Assembly: GCA_900314765.1 (NCBI GenBank)
Contig: OMWN01000073.1
Span: forward strand, 1-38,583
Length of the DNA stretch: 38,583 nt
Reading direction: 5' to 3'
DNA from: an uncultured Selenomonadales bacterium
GTDB lineage: Bacteria; Bacillota; Negativicutes; Selenomonadales; Selenomonadaceae
The notes below the pieces were generated by a model. That model made no database searches and was not told the origin of the DNA. It was given only the letters and a program-made list of their open reading frames with translations. Numbering within the stretch: position 1 is the first letter of the stretch; each line of letters starts with the position of its first letter. Below, piece by piece: positions 8,643 to 16,272 of this stretch. The position numbers were made by a program, and so were the translations under genes.

Positions 8643-8915
8643 TCACATCGCCTTTTTTAGCGTCTTTTCCACCATTTCGCGGATGTAGTCGGGCTTGTCG
8701 CCGGGGTGCGCCTCGTACGTTTTCTCGCCGTCAACGAAAAACGACGGGCAATAGTAGTAGTCGTGCCCCTTCACGCGCTCGGGGCTCTCGTTCTCGTCTA
8801 TCCACTCGACGTCGCAGCCCGCATACTGCGGCTGCTCCTTTAGCTCCGCGTACGCCGCCTTCGCCGCGCGGCAGTACGGGCACCCCTGCAGCACAAATGC
8901 TTCGATTTTCTTCAT
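8643..8915 (-). CDS. Glutaredoxin-like thiol-disulfide protein
   Basis: This 90-residue cytoplasmic protein of the thioredoxin fold has the classical glutaredoxin active site CPYC at residues 12-15 (FVLQGCPYCRAAKAAY). The cis-Pro region is CPSFFVDG near residue 57, and an acidic helix ends it. It should reduce disulfides or ribonucleotide reductase, or help handle thiols. The start has AAGGAG 10 bases upstream. It lies 68 bases after the last gene of the restriction-like operon on the same strand with no terminator between them, so read-through is possible, but the ribosome site shows independent translation. No functional link to restriction is evident. Confidence 0.87.
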   Translation of the reverse strand: MKKIEAFVLQGCPYCRAAKAAYAELKEQPQYAGCDVEWIDENESPERVKGHDYYYCPSFFVDGEKTYEAHPGDKPDYIREMVEKTLKKAM

Positions 8916-8983
8916 GTTCGCTTGCTCCTTTCATTCACGCCCGCGCGTCGAGCTCTTACGCCCGCGCCGAGCTTTCCTTCCCA

Positions 8984-11900
8984 TTATGCTCGCTTGCCAA
9001 ATCTCTTCTCCACGAGCTCCTGCAGCTTTCCTTCCTTCACGTACGGCATGACATCCTCGTTGACGAAATTGTCGTGCGATATGCGTGCCGCCTTTTTGTC
9101 AAATCCGAAGATGTACGCCATCGCGATGTCGTAGATGATGCTGCTCGGCGCAAATCCGTAGACCTGATGCTCGAGGATATGCTTCAGCCGCGCCTCGCCG
9201 TCGGGGTACGCGCGCTTCATACCCTTGCTCTTGTAGAGGCGCTTCACGATCTCCGTGATGTAGAGCCCCGACTTCATATAAAAATCGACAAACGTCCGCT
9301 CTGGGTCGTTGAAAATGCCGGGGTTCTCACGCTCGAGCGCATCGACCATGTCACGGACGACGCTCTTCGGCGTGAATATCTGATTCGTCTGCTGCGGTGG
9401 GATATAGTCGAAAATATCTTCATCCTTCGCCTCATCGAAATAATCCGCGAGCTTTTCCTTGCGGTCGAGAAATTCCTTTATTGCCTCATCGAATACTACC
9501 TCATTAAAAACATGACCCTCGTAATGCTTTTTCTCGCCCGTCTCCTTATCTACGTAGTCGCAGCCATCGCGGAACTTTCGGAACGTTTCCTCCGTGATGC
9601 TCGTGACCTCGAGGAACACATCATCCGGCGTGTAGTCGTCGAAATTGCTGAGCCGCAAATCCGCGCCGCCGCCGTGCGCCATCTCGCTGTACGCCATGAT
9701 GAAGCTCGGTATCGTGCGCGCAAATCCCCGTAGATGCGCGCGCATGTCGTCCTCGACGCCCTTCTTCTTCTCGTTCTCCCTGCGCTTCTCGAGCTCTGCC
9801 GTGACCTTCTGCGTGATTTCCTCCGTCTTCTTCTCCACCGTCGCCTTGAGGTCCTTCGTATATTCATCCGTCAGATGCTTCAGCTTCTTGTCGAAATCAT
9901 TATTAATCTTCTTCGTTTCCTTCTCGCTCTTTGCCTCCTTCAGCTGCTCCTCATGCTCCACCATCGCAATCTTCTGCTGCTTTGCGTGCTCATCGGCCAG
10001 CCGCTCGAGGTCCGCGCTCATTTCCCTCTGCGCGCTCTTCTTCAGCTGCTCCGTCCGCGCATTCGTCAGATTATACTCATCCTTCGCCTTCGTCTCTATC
10101 TTCGGCGCGAGCTCAGCCGCCGCAGCCTCCGCCACCTTCTGTGCGAGGTCGCGCGTCTTCGCCGTCACCTCCGCGGGCGTGTCGTAGCGCATCGGCTTCC
10201 CGTCGTCGGGCAGCGAGCTGTCAATCACATCCGCGACCGCCGCGCCCACATCTTCATATATCTTCTCGCCGAACAAATCCCGCGTCTTGCTGATGACGAT
10301 CTCGCCCGGTATCTCCACATCGCCATGCTCATCGACGCTCACATCGTCCGCATGCGCCATCTCGCCATTCGTGCGCGCGCCGCCCTCATCCGCAGGCGTT
10401 ATCTTCTCCAGCATCTCACGTAGCTCCGGCGGCGCCGAGAAAATATTCCCGATATTCTGGAACAGGAAATTGCTCATAAATCCGCGATGAACCACCTCGC
10501 GCGCCATGATCGAGCGCGGTATCGTCATCACCTTCTCCGCGTCGAGCTCCACCATGCGCCCCTCGTCATCCTCAGAAATGACTGGGTAAAAGTTCAGTAG
10601 CCGTCTGATGCGCTCCTCCCGCTCCGCCGACGTGCCGCCGCCGTTCGCCGTGTCCGTGTTGAGATTATTCGCGAACTCATCATAAATAATGAGCGTCCGC
10701 TCCGGTGCGAAATCAAACACATACGCATTCTCCTTCGCGAATAGCTTCCCGCCCTCCTCATACGCGTACGGATTCTGCGCGCGGAAAGCCGCCTGCATGT
10801 ACTCCGCTGGGCTCTTCATATTCGACAGCATCAGCACCGCCGTCCACGGCTTCACCGTCACGCCCGTCGTCAGCTGCCCGACAGACAGCGTTATCGTCCG
10901 CTCGTGCTCCTTTATCGCGCGCATCACCTTGTCATAGCTTCGCTGATTGGCCGTGTCGTCGTCCTCGTCCGTTCTGCCGTCGCCCGCCGCGACCACCACC
11001 TCATACTCGCCGAATACCGGGTGCTCCCGTAGCATCCGCGCCATCGCCTTCGCACTGTCCACGCGGCTCAGCAGCCAAAACGTATGCTTCAGCTCATGCC
11101 GTAGCTCCGGCGTGCTGAAAGGGAACTTCTCATTCGTCGTCAGCGCGTCGAGAAACTTCCGCACATCAGCCTCATGCACGAACCGCCCCTTGCTGTCCGT
11201 GCTGAAAAACTCATTCAAATCAAAAGCATACTCCGCATGCTCCCCCTCCGAGAGATCGAGCCCCTTTCTGACCTTGCCCTCTATCATGCTCGACAGCTGA
11301 TACGTGAACATATTGAGCCGCGGCAGGCGCGCGTACGGATTCGTCCCCGCGTCATCGTCCCAATTCGCCTTCGCCTCCTGCTCATCCTCGTACGACCAAT
11401 TAAAAATCTGCTCGCTCGAAAACTTATTCGACGCAATCGCCTTGAACGGCGTCCCCGACAAATGAAGCGTGAATCGCCTCTCTATGCTCCTAAATGCGCT
11501 GTCCGTCTTCATCGTGTCGACGCCCTCATGCGCCTCATCGATGACGAGCAGGTCCCACTTCGTATCCTTTATCCATTTCAGCTTATTGAAATCCCCGCCG
11601 AAATACACAGACCCCTTGAGCCCCTGCAGACTCTCGAAAGCAATCTGTCCCGCCGTCTCCGTCTCATCGTCGCTGAGGTCCTCGATGCTCTTGAGATAAT
11701 CATCGCGCGACATCACAGGCTGACCCCGAAGCGCGTCCGTCTCGCTCACGAACTTGTACCCCGTCTGCCAGCCAATGAACCGCGCGTAGTCCTGATACCA
11801 CGAATTCGCGATGCTCGGGCGGTTCGTTACGATGAGCACCTTCACCGCGCCCATCCGCCGCACGAGGTCATACGTCGAGAGCGTCTTGCCAAATCGCGGC

Positions 11901-12397
11901 TTCGCGTTCCAGAGAAATGAGCGGGCACCGTCGTCCATATCGTCAGCGTGGCGCTTGAAATAATCCGCCGTCATATCCACCGCGCGCCGCTGCTCCTCGC
12001 GCAACACATACTGCGAATGCTCCGCCTCATCGCCCTCGGCTGCATAGTCGCGGTCGCGAAAATCCCTGAAATACGCCTTTGACCGCGCGCCGTCTATATG
12101 AAACCACTCCGTCCCCGGCTTTCGCTCCACGCCCCTGTGCGTCGTCATATAGTCGTGGAAATCGTGATCCGTGAAATACTCGCCCGATCCGTCGGAGTAG
12201 CGCGCCTCATACTTCCACTCGATATGATATTCGACGTCAGCCGTGTGCGTCTGTTGCTCGATGCGGTCCTTCACCGTCTGCTTCTCCGTGTAGCCAATCT
12301 TCGTCCAGCCGTCATGCGCCGCCACCTGCGGCGTCGTATACGCGTAAATCATCGGGACGATGTGCGAAAATGGAGCAATCTGCGTGTAGTCAGCCAT
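8984..12397 (-). CDS. Restriction-type helicase with GIY-YIG-like N-terminus and degenerate methyltransferase C-terminus
   Basis: This 1137-residue multidomain protein is the likely DNA translocase/cleavage subunit. Residues 17-101 resemble the T5orf172/GIY-YIG nuclease fold: YAYTTP, then WTKIGYTEKQTVKDRIEQQ, then RGVERKPGTEWFHID. An SF2 helicase follows, with Walker A NAKPRFGKT at 164-172, DEAH at 287-290, SGTP at 314-317, TTGVTV (motif V) and QAAFRAQNP (motif VI). A long charged coiled coil occupies about 790-905. The C-terminus resembles the first half of a gamma-class N6-methyltransferase: QIFTPKSVV (motif X) near 1006, VDFYMKSGLY in the motif I position near 1039, and VYGFAPSSIIYDIA. It stops before any NPPY motif. 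The start is one base after the gene 2 stop. The order nuclease-helicase-coupler-methyltransferase resembles Type ISP enzymes cut short. Helicase assignment is firm; nuclease activity is inference. Confidence 0.87.
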   Translation of the reverse strand: MADYTQIAPFSHIVPMIYAYTTPQVAAHDGWTKIGYTEKQTVKDRIEQQTHTADVEYHIEWKYEARYSDGSGEYFTDHDFHDYMTTHRGVERKPGTEWFHIDGARSKAYFRDFRDRDYAAEGDEAEHSQYVLREEQRRAVDMTADYFKRHADDMDDGARSFLWNAKPRFGKTLSTYDLVRRMGAVKVLIVTNRPSIANSWYQDYARFIGWQTGYKFVSETDALRGQPVMSRDDYLKSIEDLSDDETETAGQIAFESLQGLKGSVYFGGDFNKLKWIKDTKWDLLVIDEAHEGVDTMKTDSAFRSIERRFTLHLSGTPFKAIASNKFSSEQIFNWSYEDEQEAKANWDDDAGTNPYARLPRLNMFTYQLSSMIEGKVRKGLDLSEGEHAEYAFDLNEFFSTDSKGRFVHEADVRKFLDALTTNEKFPFSTPELRHELKHTFWLLSRVDSAKAMARMLREHPVFGEYEVVVAAGDGRTDEDDDTANQRSYDKVMRAIKEHERTITLSVGQLTTGVTVKPWTAVLMLSNMKSPAEYMQAAFRAQNPYAYEEGGKLFAKENAYVFDFAPERTLIIYDEFANNLNTDTANGGGTSAEREERIRRLLNFYPVISEDDEGRMVELDAEKVMTIPRSIMAREVVHRGFMSNFLFQNIGNIFSAPPELREMLEKITPADEGGARTNGEMAHADDVSVDEHGDVEIPGEIVISKTRDLFGEKIYEDVGAAVADVIDSSLPDDGKPMRYDTPAEVTAKTRDLAQKVAEAAAAELAPKIETKAKDEYNLTNARTEQLKKSAQREMSADLERLADEHAKQQKIAMVEHEEQLKEAKSEKETKKINNDFDKKLKHLTDEYTKDLKATVEKKTEEITQKVTAELEKRRENEKKKGVEDDMRAHLRGFARTIPSFIMAYSEMAHGGGADLRLSNFDDYTPDDVFLEVTSITEETFRKFRDGCDYVDKETGEKKHYEGHVFNEVVFDEAIKEFLDRKEKLADYFDEAKDEDIFDYIPPQQTNQIFTPKSVVRDMVDALERENPGIFNDPERTFVDFYMKSGLYITEIVKRLYKSKGMKRAYPDGEARLKHILEHQVYGFAPSSIIYDIAMAYIFGFDKKAARISHDNFVNEDVMPYVKEGKLQELVEKRFGKRA

Positions 12398-12398
12398 C

Positions 12399-13463
12399 TC
12401 AGTCCATCTCCTTCACATGCGTCTCGATGAAATCAATCTCCTTGTCGTCAAGCCCGTATTTTTTATACAGCTGCAAATCAATCTCATGAACAGACTTCGA
12501 CCAATCAATATCAGAATCAGAAGTGAAATCTTGCAGGGGAACTTTATCCCATGTATCACGAGAATTAATCTGTGTTACTTTTAATGCGCCAAGCAATACT
12601 CTAGCAAATTTTCCTTTGATATATTTCAGCAATGCCTGAGCTTCATTCTCGGCTTCAACAGGACCGACGACGATAAATGTGTCTGTCGCAATATCAAAAG
12701 GCTCGCCAATCTCTGGCTTGCTAATCAGTCTGGCTGGCTTTTCTCCAAGCATTCCGGAGGCTCCGTTCGCCTTCGGTAAAAATACTTTCCACTTACCAAT
12801 AAAGTTATCTTCACGCCCACGAACGTATTTTCGAAGAATCCATCGATGGACTCGTTCGTTTCCGTAGCGTCCCAATGCACGAACATAATCATTTTTGTTA
12901 ACGGGTTCATTTTCAAAGAAAATATCCGTTAATGAAGTAAATGCATTCGACGATATATCGTTTTGGTGTCCCTTGCTCAATTTTTCTTTTGCATCCGTGT
13001 GCTCAGCGTGTAATTGGTTTGTAAACAAATACGGTGTGCGTCCGGAGATTATCGAGCTAATAGCAGAAAAGTTTTTGTGTTGCTTCACTTTGTCGCAAAT
13101 ATCTCTGAGTTCATTCCAAGCTATAAACGTATTTATCGGTCCATAATTTTTTTCGCTGTTTCTACAAGTAACTGCGACGCCACCTGTAAACGTTATATTG
13201 GGGAACACTTTTGCCGCGTCAGGTTCATACATTATTACTTTCATATGTTCATCTGAAAGCATTTTTTTATTCCATTGCTTTGGTGTACCACCACCATTAA
13301 ACAAAAAACGAGCAGGGGTGATAAGTTCTACAATGTTGCCAACTTCATAGGCGGCATCCATAAAGAGATGATAAATCGGCTTGTCGCTAGTGCTTTGCCC
13401 CGGCGCCTCATCTTGATACGGCGGATTTCCGATTACCACATCAAACTTGAACTTCTTTCCCAT
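12399..13463 (-). CDS. Adenine methyltransferase catalytic half with specificity region (NPPY subunit)
   Basis: This protein has 354 residues from the ATG at 13463. It opens with FKFDVVIGNPPYQDE, the motif IV (NPPY, residues 13-16) of Eco57I-like N6-adenine methyltransferases. Later methyltransferase motifs follow (VELITPARFLFNGGG, IMYEPDAAKVFPN, TGGVAVTCR). A target-recognition-type C-terminal half (about 150-354) includes RALGRYGNERVHRWILRKYV and FIVVGPVEAENEAQALL. It has no motif X or I, so it cannot bind SAM alone. ATG 13463 is preferred over GTG 13472: GAGGAG lies 11 bases before the ATG but only 2 before the GTG, and the ATG is 2 bases after the gene 1 stop. The coding DNA is clearly more AT-rich than either neighbour, suggesting replacement of the specificity module. 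Confidence 0.85.
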   Translation of the reverse strand: MGKKFKFDVVIGNPPYQDEAPGQSTSDKPIYHLFMDAAYEVGNIVELITPARFLFNGGGTPKQWNKKMLSDEHMKVIMYEPDAAKVFPNITFTGGVAVTCRNSEKNYGPINTFIAWNELRDICDKVKQHKNFSAISSIISGRTPYLFTNQLHAEHTDAKEKLSKGHQNDISSNAFTSLTDIFFENEPVNKNDYVRALGRYGNERVHRWILRKYVRGREDNFIGKWKVFLPKANGASGMLGEKPARLISKPEIGEPFDIATDTFIVVGPVEAENEAQALLKYIKGKFARVLLGALKVTQINSRDTWDKVPLQDFTSDSDIDWSKSVHEIDLQLYKKYGLDDKEIDFIETHVKEMD

Positions 13464-13465
13464 CG

Positions 13466-14296
13466 TCAGCACAGCTCCTCTCTGTACACCTGCATGATGT
13501 CAACTTCCTTGTACTGCCTTCTGCGCGGTCTGTCGGCGGGCGGCTCCTTTGCGATGAGCTCGCCGTTCCTGTCATAGTCCGTGAAAAGATTGAACTCCCG
13601 CGACGGCGGCTCCACCACATACTCCTCATCAAAAAGATTGCCCTCGCGCTCATCATCGAAAAGCGTCTCATAGCGAAACACCACGCGCTCGACCTTCCTT
13701 TTGCGGCGCGCGCTCTGCCGCCACTCGCTGAGCTCTATCGGGCGGCCATCGCTCGTCGTGTGCGTGAGCGTGTTGCCCTGCACCACATTCGCGCGGATCA
13801 CCGTGCGCGCCGACGCCAGCAGCTCCTCGTCCCGCTCCATGATGTCGCGCCCCGTCTTCTGCGCGTAGTTCCGTATGAATACGTCGCACATATTGCGACG
13901 CGCCGCCACAACATTATCCTCGAGCAGCTCGATGCCGTAGATGCTCATCAGTGCCCAGAGCGTCTGATACTTCCAGTTCGCCCCGCGCGTGTGCTGCGTG
14001 TCGGCGTTGATATGCTCCAGCTTCTGCCGGAGGATTTCCGTGAGGAAAGCACCCTCGCCCGCGGCGGGCTCGAGGAACGTCGTGTGCACATCGCGCAGCT
14101 TCTCCTGTATCGGAGGATTAGACAGCATCAGCCGCACCATCCACAGCGGCGTGAATACCTCCCCATGCTTCTGCACACGCTCCCGCGACTTTATCAGCCG
14201 CGCCTCCGCCTCCATCTCCTCACGGCTCGCCGCGATGAGCCTCAGCTCACTGTTTACGTGATTCACTTTTTCCTCATTCGTATTAGCTTGCTCCAT
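13466..14296 (-). CDS. Adenine methyltransferase SAM-binding half
   Basis: This is the first gene of the operon, 276 residues from ATG 14296, where CGGAGA stands 5 bases upstream; ATGs at 14335 and 14341 lack a ribosome site. It carries motif X (GEVFTPLWMV, residues 45-54) and motif I (FLEPAAGEGAFL, 74-85). YGIEL near 120 fits motif II, and there is a helical stretch AARRNMCDVFI. A basic/acidic tail follows (ARRKRKVERVVFR, then EREGNLFDEE). No NPPY is present in the expected place. The catalytic motif begins the next gene, which starts immediately after this stop. Genes 1 and 2 together therefore contain the parts of one gamma-class N6-adenine DNA methyltransferase. An ancient frameshift split or a genuine two-subunit enzyme are both possible; the ribosome site and coupling favour the latter. 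Confidence 0.82.
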   Translation of the reverse strand: MEQANTNEEKVNHVNSELRLIAASREEMEAEARLIKSRERVQKHGEVFTPLWMVRLMLSNPPIQEKLRDVHTTFLEPAAGEGAFLTEILRQKLEHINADTQHTRGANWKYQTLWALMSIYGIELLEDNVVAARRNMCDVFIRNYAQKTGRDIMERDEELLASARTVIRANVVQGNTLTHTTSDGRPIELSEWRQSARRKRKVERVVFRYETLFDDEREGNLFDEEYVVEPPSREFNLFTDYDRNGELIAKEPPADRPRRRQYKEVDIMQVYREELC

Positions 14297-14417
14297 ATAT
14301 TCTCCGATTAGTTGATGAATGTGCGTCACACTCATTAGCATGACGCCGCTATTACTACTAAAATATTCGCCAACAAAAATAAAAATCCTTCAAAAAATAG
14401 CAAATACGCAAAATAAA

Positions 14418-14443
14418 AAAGGATGCCATCACTGACATCCTTT
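14418..14443. other. Hairpin upstream of the restriction-like operon
   Basis: AAAGGATG pairs with CATCCTTT around a 10-base loop, with A-rich DNA to the left and TTTATT to the right. It could stop transcripts in either direction, but no gene ends nearby. It lies about 120 bases before the first start of the minus-strand operon, so it may be an insulator or a leader structure. Confidence 0.35.
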
Positions 14444-14473
14444 ATTAATGCGCTCAATAATGAACATTGCTGA

Positions 14474-14749
14474 CCCTCTCCGGCCCCTGCGGGGCCACCT
14501 CCCCCCAGAGTGGGAGGCGACGCGAAAGCGATGCTTAACGATATGACGGAGAGTGAACGACAGTCCTTAACTTTACACGAGAGCAAGCTACGCAATTTCA
14601 ATTTGCAATGAAAATGTGAAGTTATGCTTTCTCTAATGAATCGATTTGGCTAGAGTAAATAATTTTAGCGTCTGTAACGCCAGCCTCCCCAATGGGGGGC
14701 AAACATGCCAGTGGCATGTTTGCGCGAGCGAATGCGAGGCGGAGAGGGT
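14474..14749 (+). repeat. Family 1 repeat, copy D (MITE-like)
   Basis: This complete 276-bp copy has the same orientation as A and C. Its core (GCGAAAGCGATGCTTAACGA) is of the A/B type. Its right inner part (TGGCTAGAGTAAATAATTTT) matches A and C. The right end is unusual: a palindrome, GCAAACATGCC pairing with GGCATGTTTGC (14699-14723), replaces the normal AGGTGCC. With the promoter and leader to its right and the hairpin to its left it accounts for most of the 842-bp gap between the restriction-like operon and the sulfur operon. Confidence 0.9.
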
Positions 14750-14890
14750 TGGCGCAACATTTGAGTGGCGCTTATGCCGCTTGCAGCGTCGGGTCGTTCT
14801 TCCTCCAAAAAAATTCTCATCACCTTACACATTCACCCAACTTCCCGCGTGAATTTTTGAAAAATGTTTCAGAAATCACGCTTTTTTTGC

Positions 14891-14919
14891 TTGACAATAT
14901 CCTACTAAACATATATACT
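14891..14919 (+). promoter_or_regulatory. Strong sigma-70 promoter of the sulfur operon
   Basis: A consensus TTGACA at 14891-14896 and TATACT at 14914-14919 are separated by exactly 17 bp in AT-rich DNA. Transcription should begin near 14926, giving a leader of about 210 bases before the substrate-binding protein gene. Confidence 0.8.
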
Positions 14920-14925
14920 TTACGA

Positions 14926-15138
14926 CAACGGATAAAACATACAAAATTAGTATGAATTGTAAGAAATAAAAGAGAAATAAAAGCAAAGGGATGAATTTCG
15001 ATGAAGAGCGTTTATGTCTGGTGTCACGATCGAATGTGTTGAGGAAAAATTTTGCATGATGCATTTCATGGGCTTCGATGTGAAGCGGTAATCATCATTC
15101 GATTTGAAAATCGGGAAAAATGTTTGGAGGAATTCAAG
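14926..15138 (+). promoter_or_regulatory. Long 5' leader of the sulfur operon, unassigned
   Basis: This leader of about 210 nt contains small hairpins such as GCTTC-GATGT-GAAGC and CGATTT-GA-AAATCG shortly before the ribosome site TTTGGAGG. I could not match it to the S-box (SAM) riboswitch core, a T-box or any other class I know, and no terminator-antiterminator pair is obvious. An in-frame ATG at 15052 would extend the lipoprotein N-terminally, but that extension lacks a ribosome site and would bury the signal peptide. Confidence 0.4.
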
Positions 15139-16272
15139 ATGAGTTCATATAAAAATTTCGTCAGAAAATATAAGAAGTCCATCGGGGCGGCGGCTGTCGC
15201 GCTGACGCTCCTTTTGTCGGCGGGCTGCGGCGGCGGTGGTCAGAAGGCCGCAGACGGCAGCGATCCGCTCGATGTCACGATCAATACGAACCGCGTGAGC
15301 AGCGCGCTCACGGTGCTCGGCGAGAACGCGGGCTACTACAAGGACGAGGGCATCGACGTGAAGCTCCACGTGATGAATGTGGCGTATGCCGACATCCTCT
15401 CGGCGCTCACGAGTGGCAAGGTGGAAGCGACGACAGGCGGCGTTGGCTCGACGGCGCCGCTGCGCATGATCGAGAACGGCGCGGATTTCGTCATCATCGG
15501 CGGTCAGATGAGCGAGGGCGCGGACATCGTGACGCTGCCGGAGCGTGCGGACGAGTGGAAGCCAGAAAATCTCACGCCGGAGAAGCTCGCGGGCAAGAAA
15601 ATCGGCGTTGTCCGTACGGCGTCGGGCGACATCGCGCTTCGCGGCGCACTCTCGAAGAAGGGCGTTGACCTCTCGACGATACAGTTCGTCGAACTCGGCA
15701 ATGAGCCGGCCATCATTGAGGCAATAAAGAAGGGCGAGCTCGATGCGGGCAACGTGCAGGCGAACCTTCGCGACACGGCGCATCAGGCGGGACTCGTCTC
15801 GGCGCTTCACATCGACGACGTCGCGCCGGACTTCATCTGCTGCCGCATCATCACGACGCCGGAAAATCTCAAGGCACGCCGCGCGGATTTCGTGAAGTTC
15901 CTGCGCGCGCAGCTAAAAGCGTATCGCCTCATTCACACGGACGAGGGCAAGGCGCTGCCGCTCATCAATCAATCAATCGAGGTTGACCCGGCCGTGCTGA
16001 AGAGCCAAGTATTCGAGGACAAGCATCTCGGCCTCGTGCCGGACCCGGCGAAGCTCCGCGTCGAGGATTTCTACGACAGCATGAAGCGCGTCGGCTACAT
16101 CGAGGGCAAGGTCAACATCGATGACCACATCGACGCGACGCTCTATCAGGAGGCACTCGCATCGCTTCTCAAAGAGGAGCCGAATGACCCGATATGGAAT
16201 CAGCTCAAAGCCGACTATATAAGAAACGATGGCCCGTGGCCAGACGATAAAAACGGGGGTGACGGAAAATGA
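15139..16272 (+). CDS. ABC transporter substrate-binding lipoprotein (SsuA/TauA/NMT1-like)
   Basis: This 377-residue lipoprotein captures the ligand outside the inner membrane for the ABC importer encoded downstream. It has a signal peptide with basic KYKKS, a hydrophobic core [10 protein letters not shown] and lipobox LSAGC (Cys near residue 29), followed by a Gly-rich linker. The mature part has the SsuA/TauA/NMT1 pattern: [59 protein letters not shown] and [19 protein letters not shown]. The start at 15139 has GGAGG 7-8 bases upstream. Its stop overlaps the ATPase start (ATGA). With MccA/MccB downstream the likely ligand is an organic sulfur compound such as a sulfonate. Nitrate or thiamine-precursor ligands occur in the same family and cannot be excluded. 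Confidence 0.9.
   Translation: MSSYKNFVRKYKKSIGAAAVALTLLLSAGCGGGGQKAADGSDPLDVTINTNRVSSALTVLGENAGYYKDEGIDVKLHVMNVAYADILSALTSGKVEATTGGVGSTAPLRMIENGADFVIIGGQMSEGADIVTLPERADEWKPENLTPEKLAGKKIGVVRTASGDIALRGALSKKGVDLSTIQFVELGNEPAIIEAIKKGELDAGNVQANLRDTAHQAGLVSALHIDDVAPDFICCRIITTPENLKARRADFVKFLRAQLKAYRLIHTDEGKALPLINQSIEVDPAVLKSQVFEDKHLGLVPDPAKLRVEDFYDSMKRVGYIEGKVNIDDHIDATLYQEALASLLKEEPNDPIWNQLKADYIRNDGPWPDDKNGGDGK

Noticed and set aside
8468-9733. Plus-strand 421-codon frame starting in repeat C and crossing the glutaredoxin and helicase genes
   Set aside because: It runs through a repeat and a bidirectional terminator and shows no domain; it is an antisense artefact.
14114-14131. SNPPIQ in gene 1 as the missing NPPY motif
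   Set aside because: It lies before motif I rather than after it and lacks the aromatic residue at the fourth position, so it is not motif IV.
12399-14296. Genes 1 and 2 of the restriction-like operon as one gene broken by a frameshift
   Set aside because: Gene 2 has a ribosome site and a start 2 bases after the gene 1 stop, and gene 1 has a long unrelated tail after the SAM-binding part. A sequencing frameshift does not explain these, though an old fission remains possible.
14335-14601. Minus-strand 88-codon frame over repeat D
   Set aside because: Most of it is translated repeat sequence (SPPTLGGGGPAG...), a common spurious call for such repeats.
14926-15138. S-box or T-box riboswitch in the sulfur operon leader
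   Set aside because: Neither the conserved S-box core nor the T-box GGTGGNACCGCG sequence could be found.
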